Positions 29,801 to 37,548 are shown, counted from the first letter of the stretch. The stretch is DNA of 64,000 nt from JADFXI01 sp963784135 (GCA_963784135.1 CAWAQG010000003.1:268835-332834); one strand, 5' to 3'. Program-made: numbers and translations. Notes: a model not told the origin generated them from the letters alone.

Positions 29801-30326
29801 TCGTCACGTTTTCCGACGGGCAATAATTTCCGTTGCCGCACCCCTTTGTTATTCCTGCGCATGCTATGGCTGCGATATAGTCACGAAAACTATCCGCCGC
29901 AGTGACGTCGCCAAAGTTCGTGCCGCACGATATGCAACTGCCCGCCGCTTCCGTAATGGCAAATTGAGATACGGGGCCTGACGATACGGTTATTTTGGCC
30001 AACGAGTTGTTGGTACTATTAAGGGCGGCGCTGTTGAGGGGGAGGGGCGCGGCTTTATAGCTTAAAGTCACGTTTCCGACGCCCGAAATATTATTGCCGG
30101 TGCAGATGCCCGGCACAAATGTGCCTGATACAATTGAACCTGATGAACATGTATATGAAAATATGAGCGACGAGGAATCAGACGCAGCCGTCCATTGCTG
30201 CGACGGTGAAGCCGGGAAGGTCATTGTGCCTGTGCCGCCTGCGTTGCAGAATGTGGAAGCTCCAAAACAGTCAATGGCGGTTACCAAAATAATAGCAATC
30301 AGAACCGAGGCACTAAACTTGATCAT
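26835..30326 (-). CDS. Large surface protein with SLH domains, carboxypeptidase-regulatory-like domains and two DUF1566 domains
   Basis: The frame opens at 30359, but AAGGAGGGG just ahead of ATG 30326 and a signal peptide starting MIKFSASVLIAIILV support the shorter start (1163 residues). Order: signal peptide; a short N-terminal beta domain; three S-layer-homology repeats (each ending TRDQMAAFL or TRDEMAAFLFR); several Ig/carboxypeptidase-regulatory-like beta-sandwiches (YSVSGTIASNGTGLQGV, YSISGTVTFNGMP, VVSGIIADLRGAPISGV); then two DUF1566/Lcl-type domains (TVTDGLTGLVWMKNAGC and TLSDTVTGLTWLKQANC), each with Gly-Gln-Trp-Arg-Met-Pro. SLH repeats anchor proteins to the cell wall, so this should sit on the cell surface. 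Substrate or ligand unknown. Confidence 0.85.
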   Translation of the reverse strand: MIKFSASVLIAIILVTAIDCFGASTFCNAGGTGTMTFPASPSQQWTAASDSSSLIFSYTCSSGSIVSGTFVPGICTGNNISGVGNVTLSYKAAPLPLNSAALNSTNNSLAKITVSSGPVSQFAITEAAGSCISCGTNFGDVTAADSFRDYIAAIACAGITKGCGNGNYCPSENVTRDQMAAFLVRSAAGEPPSDYCTNAAVYGGTGIPFLDVSSSDPDCPYVMELKQLGITTGYENGSYGPSDSVTRDQMAAFLIRSLGYGYNPTCNGGLHGNSVPCSSTTPYFKDVPLSDDFFPYIQKLYELGITQGCGTNADGSINYCPSLPVTRDEMAAFLFRAFLSDYCPTTACTTAALNVTVTDSGTGRPIQSAIVTAGAQTGTTNAAGSATFTGLSSNQNQTTPIKVNVSATGYAAHTTTFLLSCGATAAASVSLGATYSVSGTIASNGTGLQGVIVSVSGASTTTDSGGNYSFGGLTNGNYTITPSSSGYSFSPSNTTISVNNANVTVPNFTGVPNVNGACGTSNGGPYTTAPSTNLCSAGTASAVSGSGPWTWSCVGSGSGPTAGCSGGVQTYSISGTVTFNGMPMSGFPVSYSVPGNTPTVNCVVTTTDSNGNYVFTGVANGSYRVTVTSACYNFSPVVSSVTVNGSNLTGQNFEALSKGGPSTRVVSGIIADLRGAPISGVTITAYDTNCNNGTTTTTDANGTYSFTTLGGSDYQIFPDKAGFGFYPSLNCGASCGIIDAGYNGLDRTVIHFKSVPTTPVSGADFTAYRPGDKVVSVPRTGQAISYASGDDASANKGVAWPGLRFTDNNDGTVTDGLTGLVWMKNAGCFAPSNWYDALTEANQLASGQCGLTDGSTAGQWRMPNANEVESIVDISQSNPSVSSGSPFINVNLANAYWSSSSYMASTPWNFANEGGTATFAMAIRFTDGRWINGPDGSYNNDRTASLNSLWAVKSGPAGAINLQATGEYYVMATGDDSYHTSPFCEGSYVCMAGDPNVCVDQPVSGDSASLVNSRPLTSPRLIDNGDGTLSDTVTGLTWLKQANCIQGSWADTVSAVNNLASGQCGLMDGSTAGQWRMPNRFEMLSLAVRSVTFSIAAFYDGAYTRNLNDITGPVVFTTFEDSQFYWTSSTYASDPTQAWTVYSCDFGAYNMPKSAVGYTMAVR

Positions 30327-30639
30327 TACACCCCTCCTTGCTATTTCTTCTTTTCCCATAAGGGAAGCAAGCTTTATGCCAAGCTAATCAATACGTTAAC
30401 TTGATGGATTATTGATCAATTTCATTTAAGCCGTAAATCAATAAATTCCAATTTCTGTCAGTCATGTGACAAAAATTGTCGTACTCACGGTTTCCTTTTC
30501 ATGTTATCCTGACTGAATATCCCATCGGGGTAAACTTGAGATGTTTTATTGTCATTCCGGTGCATCCTCGCCAGTTCTTTTAAACTCCACTTGCCGATTC
30601 TTATCACGACCACAGCCGACCGCTACGGTATAATAGTGT
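30327..30639. other. Intergenic region between divergent genes
   Basis: These 313 bases separate the SLH protein (leftward) from the GH43-like gene (rightward). They are AT-rich near the SLH start, with TTGATGGATTATTGATCAAT-like dyads. The GH43 side has TATAAT at 30629-30634, only 6 nt before ATG 30640. No gene or RNA is recognisable. Confidence 0.4.
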
Positions 30640-31635
30640 ATGCATAGGGTCGTATGGATCGCATCGGTTCTGCTTCTATTGTTTCCTGCAGCGTTTTGCG
30701 CGGCATCCGACAAAACCTATTCAAATCCCGTCCTCGTCGACACATATCAGATCAACCGGACTGCGCCAGCGCGATACGTCGGCACACTTGGGATAGGCGA
30801 CCCCGACGTCCTATTGTACAAAGATAAATATTATCTCTACCCGACAGGGGACAACCACAGCTACCATGTCTATATATCGGATGACCTGGTCCACTGGTCC
30901 AGGGGGCCGAAGGTGTTTAAGAGCCACGAGAACGGTGTATGGGCGCCTAATGTCTTCTTCAACCGCGATGACGGTATGTTTTATCTCTACTACACGGCGG
31001 ACTGCAAGATCGGCGTTGCTGAAGCAGACCGTCCCGTCGGGGAGTTCAAGAACCTGGGGAATTTGATCAGTGGCGCGATTGATGCTCACATGTTCCGCGA
31101 CGACGACGGCTCATATTTCCTCTATTACGCCCGGTACCCGGACTTCGGGATATTTGTCCAGCCTATGGCTACCCCTGTCCGGAAGAAGGGCGGACCCATT
31201 CAAATCATCTCTCCTTACGAGGCATGGGAAATAACAAATGTGCCGGTTACAGAGGCGCCTTGGCTACTCAAGCACCAGGGCGTCTATTACCTCCTTTACT
31301 CCGGGGGCAGTGCGAATACGGAGCATTACGCCATCGGGTACGCAACGGCACAGGACCCCTTAGGTCCTTTTACCAAGTATCCCGGAAATCCTATCATCCG
31401 AGAGGGGGGTGGCGTCCTCGGGCCGGGGCATGGGAGTGTCACGAGGGACCGGGAGGGGAAACTCTGGCTGGTTTATCACCAGCAGAAGGATAAGACACCG
31501 GGCTGGAACAGGGTCATATGTATCGACCCAATCTGGTTCGACGAGACGGGTGTCCTCCATGGGAAAGCCACACGGGCGACGCCACAGCCCGCGCCTGTGA
31601 CAGCGGAGAAATCCGGGGGTGCGGCACGGAAATAA
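30640..31635 (+). CDS. Secreted glycoside hydrolase family 43-like protein
   Basis: This 331-residue five-bladed propeller protein has a signal peptide (cleavage about residue 22). The three acidic residues expected of clan GH-F align: Asp54 (GIGDPDVLLY, general base), Asp148 (GAIDAHMF, pKa modulator) and Glu205 (VTEAPWLL, general acid). The blades carry typical YYLYPTGD, FYLYYTAD and YYLLYSGG strands, and GHGSV near the end is also typical. Family members remove arabinose, xylose or galactose units from polysaccharides; the substrate here is unknown. No ribosome-binding site is visible and TATAAT lies just before the ATG, so the transcript may be leaderless. It converges with trmJ. Confidence 0.82.
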   Translation: MHRVVWIASVLLLLFPAAFCAASDKTYSNPVLVDTYQINRTAPARYVGTLGIGDPDVLLYKDKYYLYPTGDNHSYHVYISDDLVHWSRGPKVFKSHENGVWAPNVFFNRDDGMFYLYYTADCKIGVAEADRPVGEFKNLGNLISGAIDAHMFRDDDGSYFLYYARYPDFGIFVQPMATPVRKKGGPIQIISPYEAWEITNVPVTEAPWLLKHQGVYYLLYSGGSANTEHYAIGYATAQDPLGPFTKYPGNPIIREGGGVLGPGHGSVTRDREGKLWLVYHQQKDKTPGWNRVICIDPIWFDETGVLHGKATRATPQPAPVTAEKSGGAARK

Positions 31636-31646
31636 ATCGGGCCACC

Positions 31647-32402
31647 CTACTCTCTCCCCAACTTTCTCTCTATCTGCGAGCAGAGGCCGTGGAGCATTTT
31701 AAGCTCCCAGCAAGTGAGTCCTGCCCTGCCGATTAAGTGTTTGAAGTTATCGATAATCTGCTTCTCAAGGTTTCTGTCGCCGCGGGGGGCATAGTCGAGC
31801 AGCGTTATGATCTTTGCCATGCGCTCGTATAGCGCGGCAAGTTCTCCATGGCCCACCTTGCTAACCTGTCTGCGCTTCGACTTCAGCGGCACATCCTGAA
31901 CAGCATCTTCTCTGTATTGCGCCCTCGAAAGCTCATAGGCCACAACCATTACAGCATGGGAGAGGTTTAAAGAAGGATGCTCCCTTTCAGCAGGGATCGT
32001 CAAAAGCAGGCCGCATTCGTTGACCTCTTCATTATACAGCCCCCTGTCCTCCCTGCCGAAGAGAAGCGCCACCTTGTTATCCGAGGCAATATCATACACT
32101 TTCTGCGCACCCTGATCGAGCGGGAGTACCATACCGCGCCTCTTGCCTGTCCTCCGCGCAACAGCGACAACAAACGATTGGTCGTCAATCGCATCCTTAA
32201 GGCTGGAGTAACGCTTTGCAGCTTCCAGGACATCAAGGGAGTTATGGGCAAGCCGGCGGGCCTCGTCGTCAAGCTCGGGCGCTTTTACAAGGCAAAGGGT
32301 ACTGAAACCCATGTTTTTCATCGCCCGCGCAGAGGCCCCTATATTGGCAGACTCACGCGGCCCGACAAGCACAAAAGATACATTATCTTTCCAGTAAGGC
32401 AT
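31647..32402 (-). CDS. trmJ: SpoU-class RNA methyltransferase (TrmJ-like)
   Basis: The 251-residue SPOUT enzyme has the TrmJ N-terminal text FVLVGPRESANIGASARAMK, a central VALLFGREDRGL loop, and the knot motif IPAEREHPSLNLSHAVMVVA that binds S-adenosylmethionine. A C-terminal helical extension follows, as in TrmJ, which makes 2'-O-methyl nucleotides at tRNA position 32. Specificity is inferred from similarity. Just upstream lies the A2 inverted repeat, so the promoter must be within or beyond it. Confidence 0.88.
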   Translation of the reverse strand: MPYWKDNVSFVLVGPRESANIGASARAMKNMGFSTLCLVKAPELDDEARRLAHNSLDVLEAAKRYSSLKDAIDDQSFVVAVARRTGKRRGMVLPLDQGAQKVYDIASDNKVALLFGREDRGLYNEEVNECGLLLTIPAEREHPSLNLSHAVMVVAYELSRAQYREDAVQDVPLKSKRRQVSKVGHGELAALYERMAKIITLLDYAPRGDRNLEKQIIDNFKHLIGRAGLTCWELKMLHGLCSQIERKLGRE

Positions 32403-32411
32403 ATCAATAAA

Positions 32412-32510
32412 ATAGGCAATGGGTAATAGGCTATAGGCAATGGGTCAAAAAGCCGAAAAAAGCATTTCTTCTTTTTTTCCTATAGCCTATAGCCCATTGC
32501 CTATTACCTG
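32412..32510. repeat. Dispersed GCCTATTGCC-type inverted repeat, locus A2
   Basis: The left arm (32412-32445) carries AATAGGCAATGGGTAATAGG and TATAGGCAATGG. The right arm (32479-32510) carries CCTATAGCCTATAGCCCATT then GCCTATTACC. They form a long imperfect stem with a loop of about 33 nt. Same family as loci 902-1066 and 47531-47665. Confidence 0.75.
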
Positions 32511-32514
32511 CTTT

Positions 32515-32547
32515 AAAAAAAAGGGTGAAAGTTTTGAACTCCCACCC
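32515..32547 (-). terminator. Rho-independent terminator of the 32580-32858 gene
   Basis: On the minus strand GGGTGGGAG and CTTTCACCC form a stem around a 7-nt loop and are followed by eight T residues (32522-32515). It lies 32 nt beyond the stop codon. Confidence 0.75.
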
Positions 32548-32579
32548 CTCTTAATGCACAATGGCAAAATTTATTAATA

Positions 32580-32858
32580 TCAATAACCGCCGCTTGAGCT
32601 TTTCTTTGCAGGAGCAGCAGCAGGTGCTGCCTCCTTGGTAGCCTTGCCGTCCTTAACAGTGACCATGTCGCCAACCTTTACGTCCTTGACGTTGCTGACC
32701 TTGACACTTACCTCTTTACCGGTTGCCTCCTTGACAGTGACAGTCATGCCCGATACCTTGGTAACGGTGCCCTTTACTTCGGCTGCAAAGGTCAAGCTGA
32801 CCATGCCGAGGGTAAATACCATTGCTACTAATAAAGTGATAATCGATTTCATCCTCAT
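32580..32858 (-). CDS. Small secreted beta-rich protein, function unknown
   Basis: The 92-residue product has a signal peptide (cleavage near TFAAE, residue 26). A short beta-strand domain follows (EVKGTVTKVSGMTVTVKEA then VKVSNVKDVKVGDMVTVKDG), which resembles an OB-like or DUF5666-like fold. The tail is Ala/Lys-rich and ends in Ser-Ser-Ser-Gly-Gly-Tyr. No family can be named with confidence. GGAGGT lies 9 nt ahead of the start; promoter 32928-32956 and terminator 32515-32547 make it a single-gene unit. It is probably an abundant periplasmic or envelope protein, judging by the strong signals around it. Confidence 0.75.
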   Translation of the reverse strand: MRMKSIITLLVAMVFTLGMVSLTFAAEVKGTVTKVSGMTVTVKEATGKEVSVKVSNVKDVKVGDMVTVKDGKATKEAAPAAAPAKKSSSGGY

Positions 32859-32927
32859 GTCCAGTTCACCTCCCTCATTTTTTTATTTTAAAACCGGGAC
32901 AATGGATATGCCCGTAAAACAATCACG

Positions 32928-32956
32928 ATTATACAATATTGTTAGTCCTTTAGCAA
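32928..32956 (-). promoter_or_regulatory. Sigma-70-type promoter of the small secreted protein gene
   Basis: On the minus strand TTGCTA (32956-32951) and TATAAT (32933-32928) are 17 bp apart. The -35 hexamer directly borders the 16-bp target duplication of IS copy 2. Confidence 0.68.
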
Positions 32957-32972
32957 TAGCGCGAATAACGTG

Positions 32973-34340
32973 TGTGGCGAGCAGATAAACTGTCCGTATC
33001 TGTAGCACATAAACTGTCCGGATAAAATATATGGATAGCAAGGGGGCTATCCATGAAACGTTCGGCAGTGTTGCAGGAGGTACGGAAGATGAGATTTGAA
33101 GAAAGCTATGAGGGTTGGATACGAGGTCGATTAACGCAGGAAGAAGCAGCAACGCTTCTGGGTGTGTGCGATAGGACATTTAGAAGATATATGTTGAGGT
33201 ATGAAGATACGGGCCTGGAGGGCCTTATAGATAAGCGTTTAGGGCAAATATCTCATAAACGTGCGCCTGTTGATGAAGTAGTCGCACTATCGGATCTTTA
33301 TAGCAATCGCTTTTGTGGTTTCAATGTCAAACATTTTTATAGCTGGTACCGGCGTGCTTATCAAGGGACCAGAAGCTACACATGGGTCAAGAACACCCTT
33401 CAGGAAAAGGGATTGGTCCCGAAGGCAGCACAGAAAGGTACACACAGGAAAAAGCGTACAAGGGCACCTTATACCGGTATGATGCTGCACCAGGATGGTT
33501 CCAAACATCAGTGGGTTGAAGGAAAATACTGGGATCTAATCGTAACTATGGATGATGCCACGAGTGAACACTACTCGATGTTTTTTGTGCAGGAGGAAGG
33601 CACTCAAAGCAGCTTTCAAGGGGTAAAAGAAGTTATTGAGCAACACGGATTGTTTGCTTCGTTGTATACGGATCGTGGAAGTCACTACTGGCATACACCG
33701 GAGGCCGGAGGGAAGGTGGACAAATCAAATCTTACCCAGTTCGGTCGTGCAATGAGCCAACTTGGAATTAAGATGATTGCTGCGTATTCTCCTGAGGCCA
33801 GGGGTCGTTCTGAGCGAGCCTTCGAAACTCATCAAGACCGCCTCGTCAAGGAGCTTGCAATGGCGGGCATTACTGAGATGAAGCAGGCCAATGATTATCT
33901 TGCCAGTACTTATATGCCAGCCCATAATGCCGAGTTCACTGTTGTCCCGCAGGAACCACAGAGCGTGTTCGTGACTTGGGCAGGCACTGCCTTGGAAGAC
34001 ATCCTATGCGAACAGTATGACCGCACCGTAGGCAACGACAACTGTGTAAAGTTCGATGGGCTAAAACTTCAGATCCCGCCAAATCAATATCGCTGCCACT
34101 ACGTTAAGGTCGAAGTTCGCGTCCATCGTTATCCGGATGGTGGCCTTGCTATATTCCATGGACCGAGAAAACTGGCGGTCTTTGACCCTAAAGGAAAGGA
34201 GATTGCAAAGTGCTCACATGCAGCGGCATGAGACTCAATAAAACTGACATCGGTGGCCTGCCATGTTCCATGCGCAGCCACCCTGCAGAACCGGACAGTT
34301 TATTTGCTCTAAAACCGGACAACTCTATTTGTTGACAACA
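32973..34340 (+). mobile_element. Insertion sequence, copy 2 (same IS as copy 1), intact
   Basis: 1368 bp with ends TGTGGCG...GACAACA, flanked by a 16-bp duplication TAGCGCGAATAACGTG at 32957-32972 and 34341-34356 (17 bp if the last A is host DNA). It is nearly identical to copy 1 at DNA level: I see only a handful of silent changes, for example GGTACC versus GGTCCC and ACACCTGAGG versus ACACCGGAGG. The right junction is 20 bp from the B2 repeat. The left end, upstream of the transposase, faces the promoter at 32928-32956. Confidence 0.9.
33053..34231 (+). CDS. Transposase of IS copy 2
   Basis: The 392-residue product is identical in amino-acid sequence to the copy 1 transposase, with likely catalytic Asp148, Asp207 and Glu254. 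The alternative start at residue 13 (ATG 33089, preceded by AGGAGGT) again has the better ribosome-binding site. The reading frame is intact, so this copy should be competent to move. Silent differences from copy 1 show that they did not arise from one another very recently or that they came from slightly different sources. Confidence 0.92.
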   Translation: MKRSAVLQEVRKMRFEESYEGWIRGRLTQEEAATLLGVCDRTFRRYMLRYEDTGLEGLIDKRLGQISHKRAPVDEVVALSDLYSNRFCGFNVKHFYSWYRRAYQGTRSYTWVKNTLQEKGLVPKAAQKGTHRKKRTRAPYTGMMLHQDGSKHQWVEGKYWDLIVTMDDATSEHYSMFFVQEEGTQSSFQGVKEVIEQHGLFASLYTDRGSHYWHTPEAGGKVDKSNLTQFGRAMSQLGIKMIAAYSPEARGRSERAFETHQDRLVKELAMAGITEMKQANDYLASTYMPAHNAEFTVVPQEPQSVFVTWAGTALEDILCEQYDRTVGNDNCVKFDGLKLQIPPNQYRCHYVKVEVRVHRYPDGGLAIFHGPRKLAVFDPKGKEIAKCSHAAA

Positions 34341-34360
34341 TAGCGCGAATAACGTGTGAA

Positions 34361-34446
34361 GAACGTGAAACGTGAATCGTAAAAAAAATGCATTTCTTTT
34401 TTGTTATGATTTACGATTCACGTCTCACGATTCACGTTTCACGTTC
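34361..34446. repeat. Dispersed GTGAATCGTGAA-type inverted repeat, locus B2
   Basis: GAACGTGAAACGTGAATCGT (34361-34380) is the exact reverse complement of 34427-34446. Between the arms a further unit (TTACGATTCACGTCTCACG) lies next to an A/T-rich loop. Same family as 21674-21787. It sits about 70 nt upstream of the next gene. Confidence 0.78.
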
Positions 34447-34516
34447 TCATATCCTTGCGTTTTATCACAATATTACCTATAGTAAGCGATAAAAACTCAA
34501 GGGGAATAAATAATGT

Positions 34517-36727
34517 ATGAAAGCTTATAATTGCGCGGCAGTAAAATGTGCCGTGCTTTTTGTACTTTTTTTTGTTAATTCATCTTATGCATTCGCCTTC
34601 AGCAGCCCGCTTCCGTTGCGCTCCATCAGCATCGATGCCCCGCAGGTATTTCTTGATAATCCCATTACCGGCATTACCATAAAAGATGTTCTGTGTCTCT
34701 TAAAAAAGGGGTTCCCCTCTGCTTCCGTGTCTCTGAACAACCCCGGCGCCGGGGTGCATCTGACTGTTTCGAAAAGCAGCGGAGATAACAAATATCTACC
34801 GGCCCGTTATTCAGACTGCCAATACCGGCAATACTCGCAAGGGTATGAGTGGGCGTCCTCAGGCAGGAAAGGCCGCGTTGTCCTGGCCCTGAAATCGCCC
34901 TCCTTTCAGGGAGTGAGTTTCGGGCTTTACGGACTCTTGCAGGAGAAGCTCGGATTTAAATTTTACCATCCCAAAAGGACCATTATACCTTTTCATAAAC
35001 AGTGGCCGCTGCCCATGGACTTTCAATGGAAAGCCTTCCCGAGCTTTGCCGGGAAAGGCTTCCATATCCATACCCTTCATCCTGTCGAACTTACCGAGCA
35101 ACTGCATAATCCTGATTGTCCTCATGCGGCTGAAGACCTGAGAGAGTACATAGACTGGCTTGCCAGAAATCAGCAGGATACAGTCCAATTTTATCTTTTG
35201 AGAAGCGTAGATCGCGCGCGCTGGACCAGGCATGCCGGCGGCCTTGTAGCATATGCGCATAAGCGGGGGATAGAGGCAGGTGTGGAATTCTCACTTTTTA
35301 TGATACAGCAGCAAGCCTTTCAGTCCATGAAACTGCTCAGGTTTTTCCCTTCCTATAAACAGCAAATTGATAGTACTCTTTCATGGATATTCAGGGTGAA
35401 CTGGGATTTCGTCACTGTCGATTTCAGCATGGGCGAATACCTGCCGGATATTGGGGAATTACTGCCGGGGCTGAAAACGTATCTTATCACACAGGTTGCT
35501 GAGAAATACAAAACCAAAGTAATGGTCCCGACGCATGTTATCGGCAGTCAGCATTGGTATCAGGCAGGGCCTTCCGATTTCGGGGGAAAGGCCTCGAATA
35601 ACAGTTATCTGAAGACAGGCATTTTGATACATACGGTCATGTTTTATGCGATTGACGAGCCGGCCGCCCCCGCATATGGCAATATAAATTTCCAGGGCAT
35701 GCTCGCCAGGGCAATACAGGAAAACAAACGGCGGGAGACATGGTTCTGGCCTGAATCAGCTTACTGGGTTTCCTTTGATAATTCCGTGCCGCTGCTCCTT
35801 CTTCCATATCTTGATGCGCGGTGGTCCGATATGGAAACAATGAAAAAAATCGGCGTCGACAATCACCTCACTTTCAGCTCGGGCTGGGAATGGGGTTACT
35901 GGCTTGTGGACTGGAGCATTGCCCGATGGTCCTGGGACCATATCGAAAATGGCTCTGTGCAAAAAACGTCTCCTCTCAGCGTGCTGGAAGATCTTTTCCC
36001 GGATACCCGTATGCGCCTGTTGTTTCAGAGAGCGCTGGCGCTCCAGAACTATTACCTGAAAAGCAGGGAGTTGATAGGTTTTATGTCTGCCCTCGACCCT
36101 TCAGCCGAGCTTCCCTGGCCTTTTAACAGGCCTTTTCAGCCGAGACCGTTTTTTTCCGATTCGTGGCTTCTCTATAAGGCATCTGATGCGGAAGCAGAAA
36201 ACATCGCGGCATCTGCTGTATCAGAACTGGAAGCATATGCGCGTGAGATGAACATTGTGGTGAAAAATCTTGAACTTGAAACAGAGCGGATTTATGCCGG
36301 ACAGAAGCGGGTATCTCAGGATGTCCCCTTGATCGCACGCGAATTGACAAGGGCGCTTGAAGTCACAGCGCTCAGGGCGCAGCACCGGTCTTTGACTATC
36401 CGGGCGCTGCTGGCGCAGAGAAAAGGTCACTGGTGGCTTCCGGCGACTGATGAGGCCGAAAGCCTGCTGCGGCAAGCCGCCCGCGTACGGCTCAAAGCAC
36501 TGGAGCTGGTGCGACTGCAGGAGAAGATTTACCGGTATCCGGTCAGCCTAATTGCACGGCAACGGAAGAATTTCACGGCTTATCATTTCGGCTATCTCTA
36601 TCCTGCAAGCGATCTTTTCTTCTGGCGCCGGGAGGAGGAACAGGTGAGACACAGGCGGTTTGACGCATTTTACATGAACATATGGGATTTCTTCAGAATT
36701 AGCGGGGTCAAAAGCTTTTGTCCGTAG
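34517..36727 (+). CDS. Large secreted protein, possibly glycoside-hydrolase related, function unknown
   Basis: The 736-residue protein has a signal peptide (residues 1 to about 27, ending SYAFAF). An N-terminal domain follows (about 35-170) with FGLYGLLQEKLGFKFYHP, a pattern like the domain that precedes the catalytic barrel in alpha-glucuronidases and beta-hexosaminidases. A central region of about 300 residues is rich in Trp, His and Asp and may be a TIM barrel (WDFVTVDFSMGEY, MVPTHVIGSQHWY, ETWFWPESAYW, SGWEWGYWLVDW). The C-terminal part is helical with heptad-like text. Acidic and aromatic clusters fit a sugar-binding site, but I cannot assign a family. It is transcribed alone. Confidence 0.6.
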   Translation: MKAYNCAAVKCAVLFVLFFVNSSYAFAFSSPLPLRSISIDAPQVFLDNPITGITIKDVLCLLKKGFPSASVSLNNPGAGVHLTVSKSSGDNKYLPARYSDCQYRQYSQGYEWASSGRKGRVVLALKSPSFQGVSFGLYGLLQEKLGFKFYHPKRTIIPFHKQWPLPMDFQWKAFPSFAGKGFHIHTLHPVELTEQLHNPDCPHAAEDLREYIDWLARNQQDTVQFYLLRSVDRARWTRHAGGLVAYAHKRGIEAGVEFSLFMIQQQAFQSMKLLRFFPSYKQQIDSTLSWIFRVNWDFVTVDFSMGEYLPDIGELLPGLKTYLITQVAEKYKTKVMVPTHVIGSQHWYQAGPSDFGGKASNNSYLKTGILIHTVMFYAIDEPAAPAYGNINFQGMLARAIQENKRRETWFWPESAYWVSFDNSVPLLLLPYLDARWSDMETMKKIGVDNHLTFSSGWEWGYWLVDWSIARWSWDHIENGSVQKTSPLSVLEDLFPDTRMRLLFQRALALQNYYLKSRELIGFMSALDPSAELPWPFNRPFQPRPFFSDSWLLYKASDAEAENIAASAVSELEAYAREMNIVVKNLELETERIYAGQKRVSQDVPLIARELTRALEVTALRAQHRSLTIRALLAQRKGHWWLPATDEAESLLRQAARVRLKALELVRLQEKIYRYPVSLIARQRKNFTAYHFGYLYPASDLFFWRREEEQVRHRRFDAFYMNIWDFFRISGVKSFCP

Positions 36728-36780
36728 ATATCAAGGGCCGCATAATTTAACCTGATAATTCCCCATAACTGCCTGCATTT

Positions 36781-36848
36781 CTGTCATTCCGGCTTGTCCG
36801 GAATCTGTCCATGCTTTCTGATAGACTCCGGACAAGCCGGAGTGACAG
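36781..36848. repeat. Hairpin-forming dispersed repeat (GTCATTCCGGCTTGTCCGGA type)
   Basis: The 22-bp arms at 36781-36802 and 36827-36848 are inverted with a single mismatch and enclose 24 nt. The GTCATTCC...GGAATC pattern is a common intergenic repeat type in bacteria with many small elements. It lies between convergent genes and could also act as a weak bidirectional transcription barrier. Confidence 0.7.
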
Positions 36849-36891
36849 TTCCCAGCGCTATTTTGGAGACAATGACAAGAAGTAAAGATGA

Positions 36892-37548
36892 TTATATTAG
36901 GCTGGTCAGTTCCCCGTAATCTTTTAAAACCGGAAATTCGTGCACGGCTGTATCCTTTTTCCTGGAGTTGGCCCCTGTTTTGAGGAAGAGATATTTTATT
37001 CCGAAGGCTTTCGCTGTTTTCAGTACCTCGGCGGTATCATCAATAAAGAGCGTGCGTTCCTTATCGAATTTCAGTATTTTTTCGACCTTCTCCCAGAACT
37101 CGAGCATCTCCTTGGGGTAGCCCATCTCAAAAGAGGTGATGCACCTGTCGAAGTACCTGCCAATGTCGGTCTTCTTTAATTTGATGTCCAGTACCTTATA
37201 ATGGGCATTGGTGAGCATGTAGACTCTTTTCTTATGCTGCTTCATTGCTTTCAGGAAATCCTCCACGCGGGGATGGACTTCTATCAGGTGTCTTATCTGC
37301 TCTTTGAGCGCCGGTATATCCAGGTGAAGTTCTTTTGACCAGAAATCGATATCGGTCCAGTTCAACGTGCCCTCATGAGATTTGTACAGGGAAAACAATA
37401 TTTCCTTTGCCTTTCCGAATGTGACGCCATGTTTCTCAGCATACTTTTCCGGCACAAGGTGCTCCCAGAAGTAATCGTCAAAATACTTGTCCAGAAGCGT
37501 TCCATCCATATCCAGCAGGACACAATCGATATGTCTAAGCGAGATCAT
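36892..37548 (-). CDS. HAD-superfamily hydrolase (YrfG-like nucleotidase/phosphatase)
   Basis: With the start at 37548 the product is 218 residues. HAD motif I is LLDMDGTLL (Asp13 nucleophile, Asp15), motif II is YMLTNA, the motif III Lys lies in the GYPKE region, and motif IV is LFIDDTAEVL. The helical cap between motifs I and II (YFWEHLVPEKYAEKHG) matches the GMP/IMP nucleotidase YrfG group. The frame opens earlier (37569), but the ATG that overlaps the upstream stop as TAATG is the better start. Substrate not certain. Confidence 0.85.
   Translation of the reverse strand: MISLRHIDCVLLDMDGTLLDKYFDDYFWEHLVPEKYAEKHGVTFGKAKEILFSLYKSHEGTLNWTDIDFWSKELHLDIPALKEQIRHLIEVHPRVEDFLKAMKQHKKRVYMLTNAHYKVLDIKLKKTDIGRYFDRCITSFEMGYPKEMLEFWEKVEKILKFDKERTLFIDDTAEVLKTAKAFGIKYLFLKTGANSRKKDTAVHEFPVLKDYGELTSLI

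Noticed and set aside
8699..34340. Composite transposon formed by IS copies 1 and 2 carrying 23 kb of genes
   Set aside because: Each copy has its own different and perfect target duplication, so they inserted independently; the genes between are ordinary chromosomal genes.
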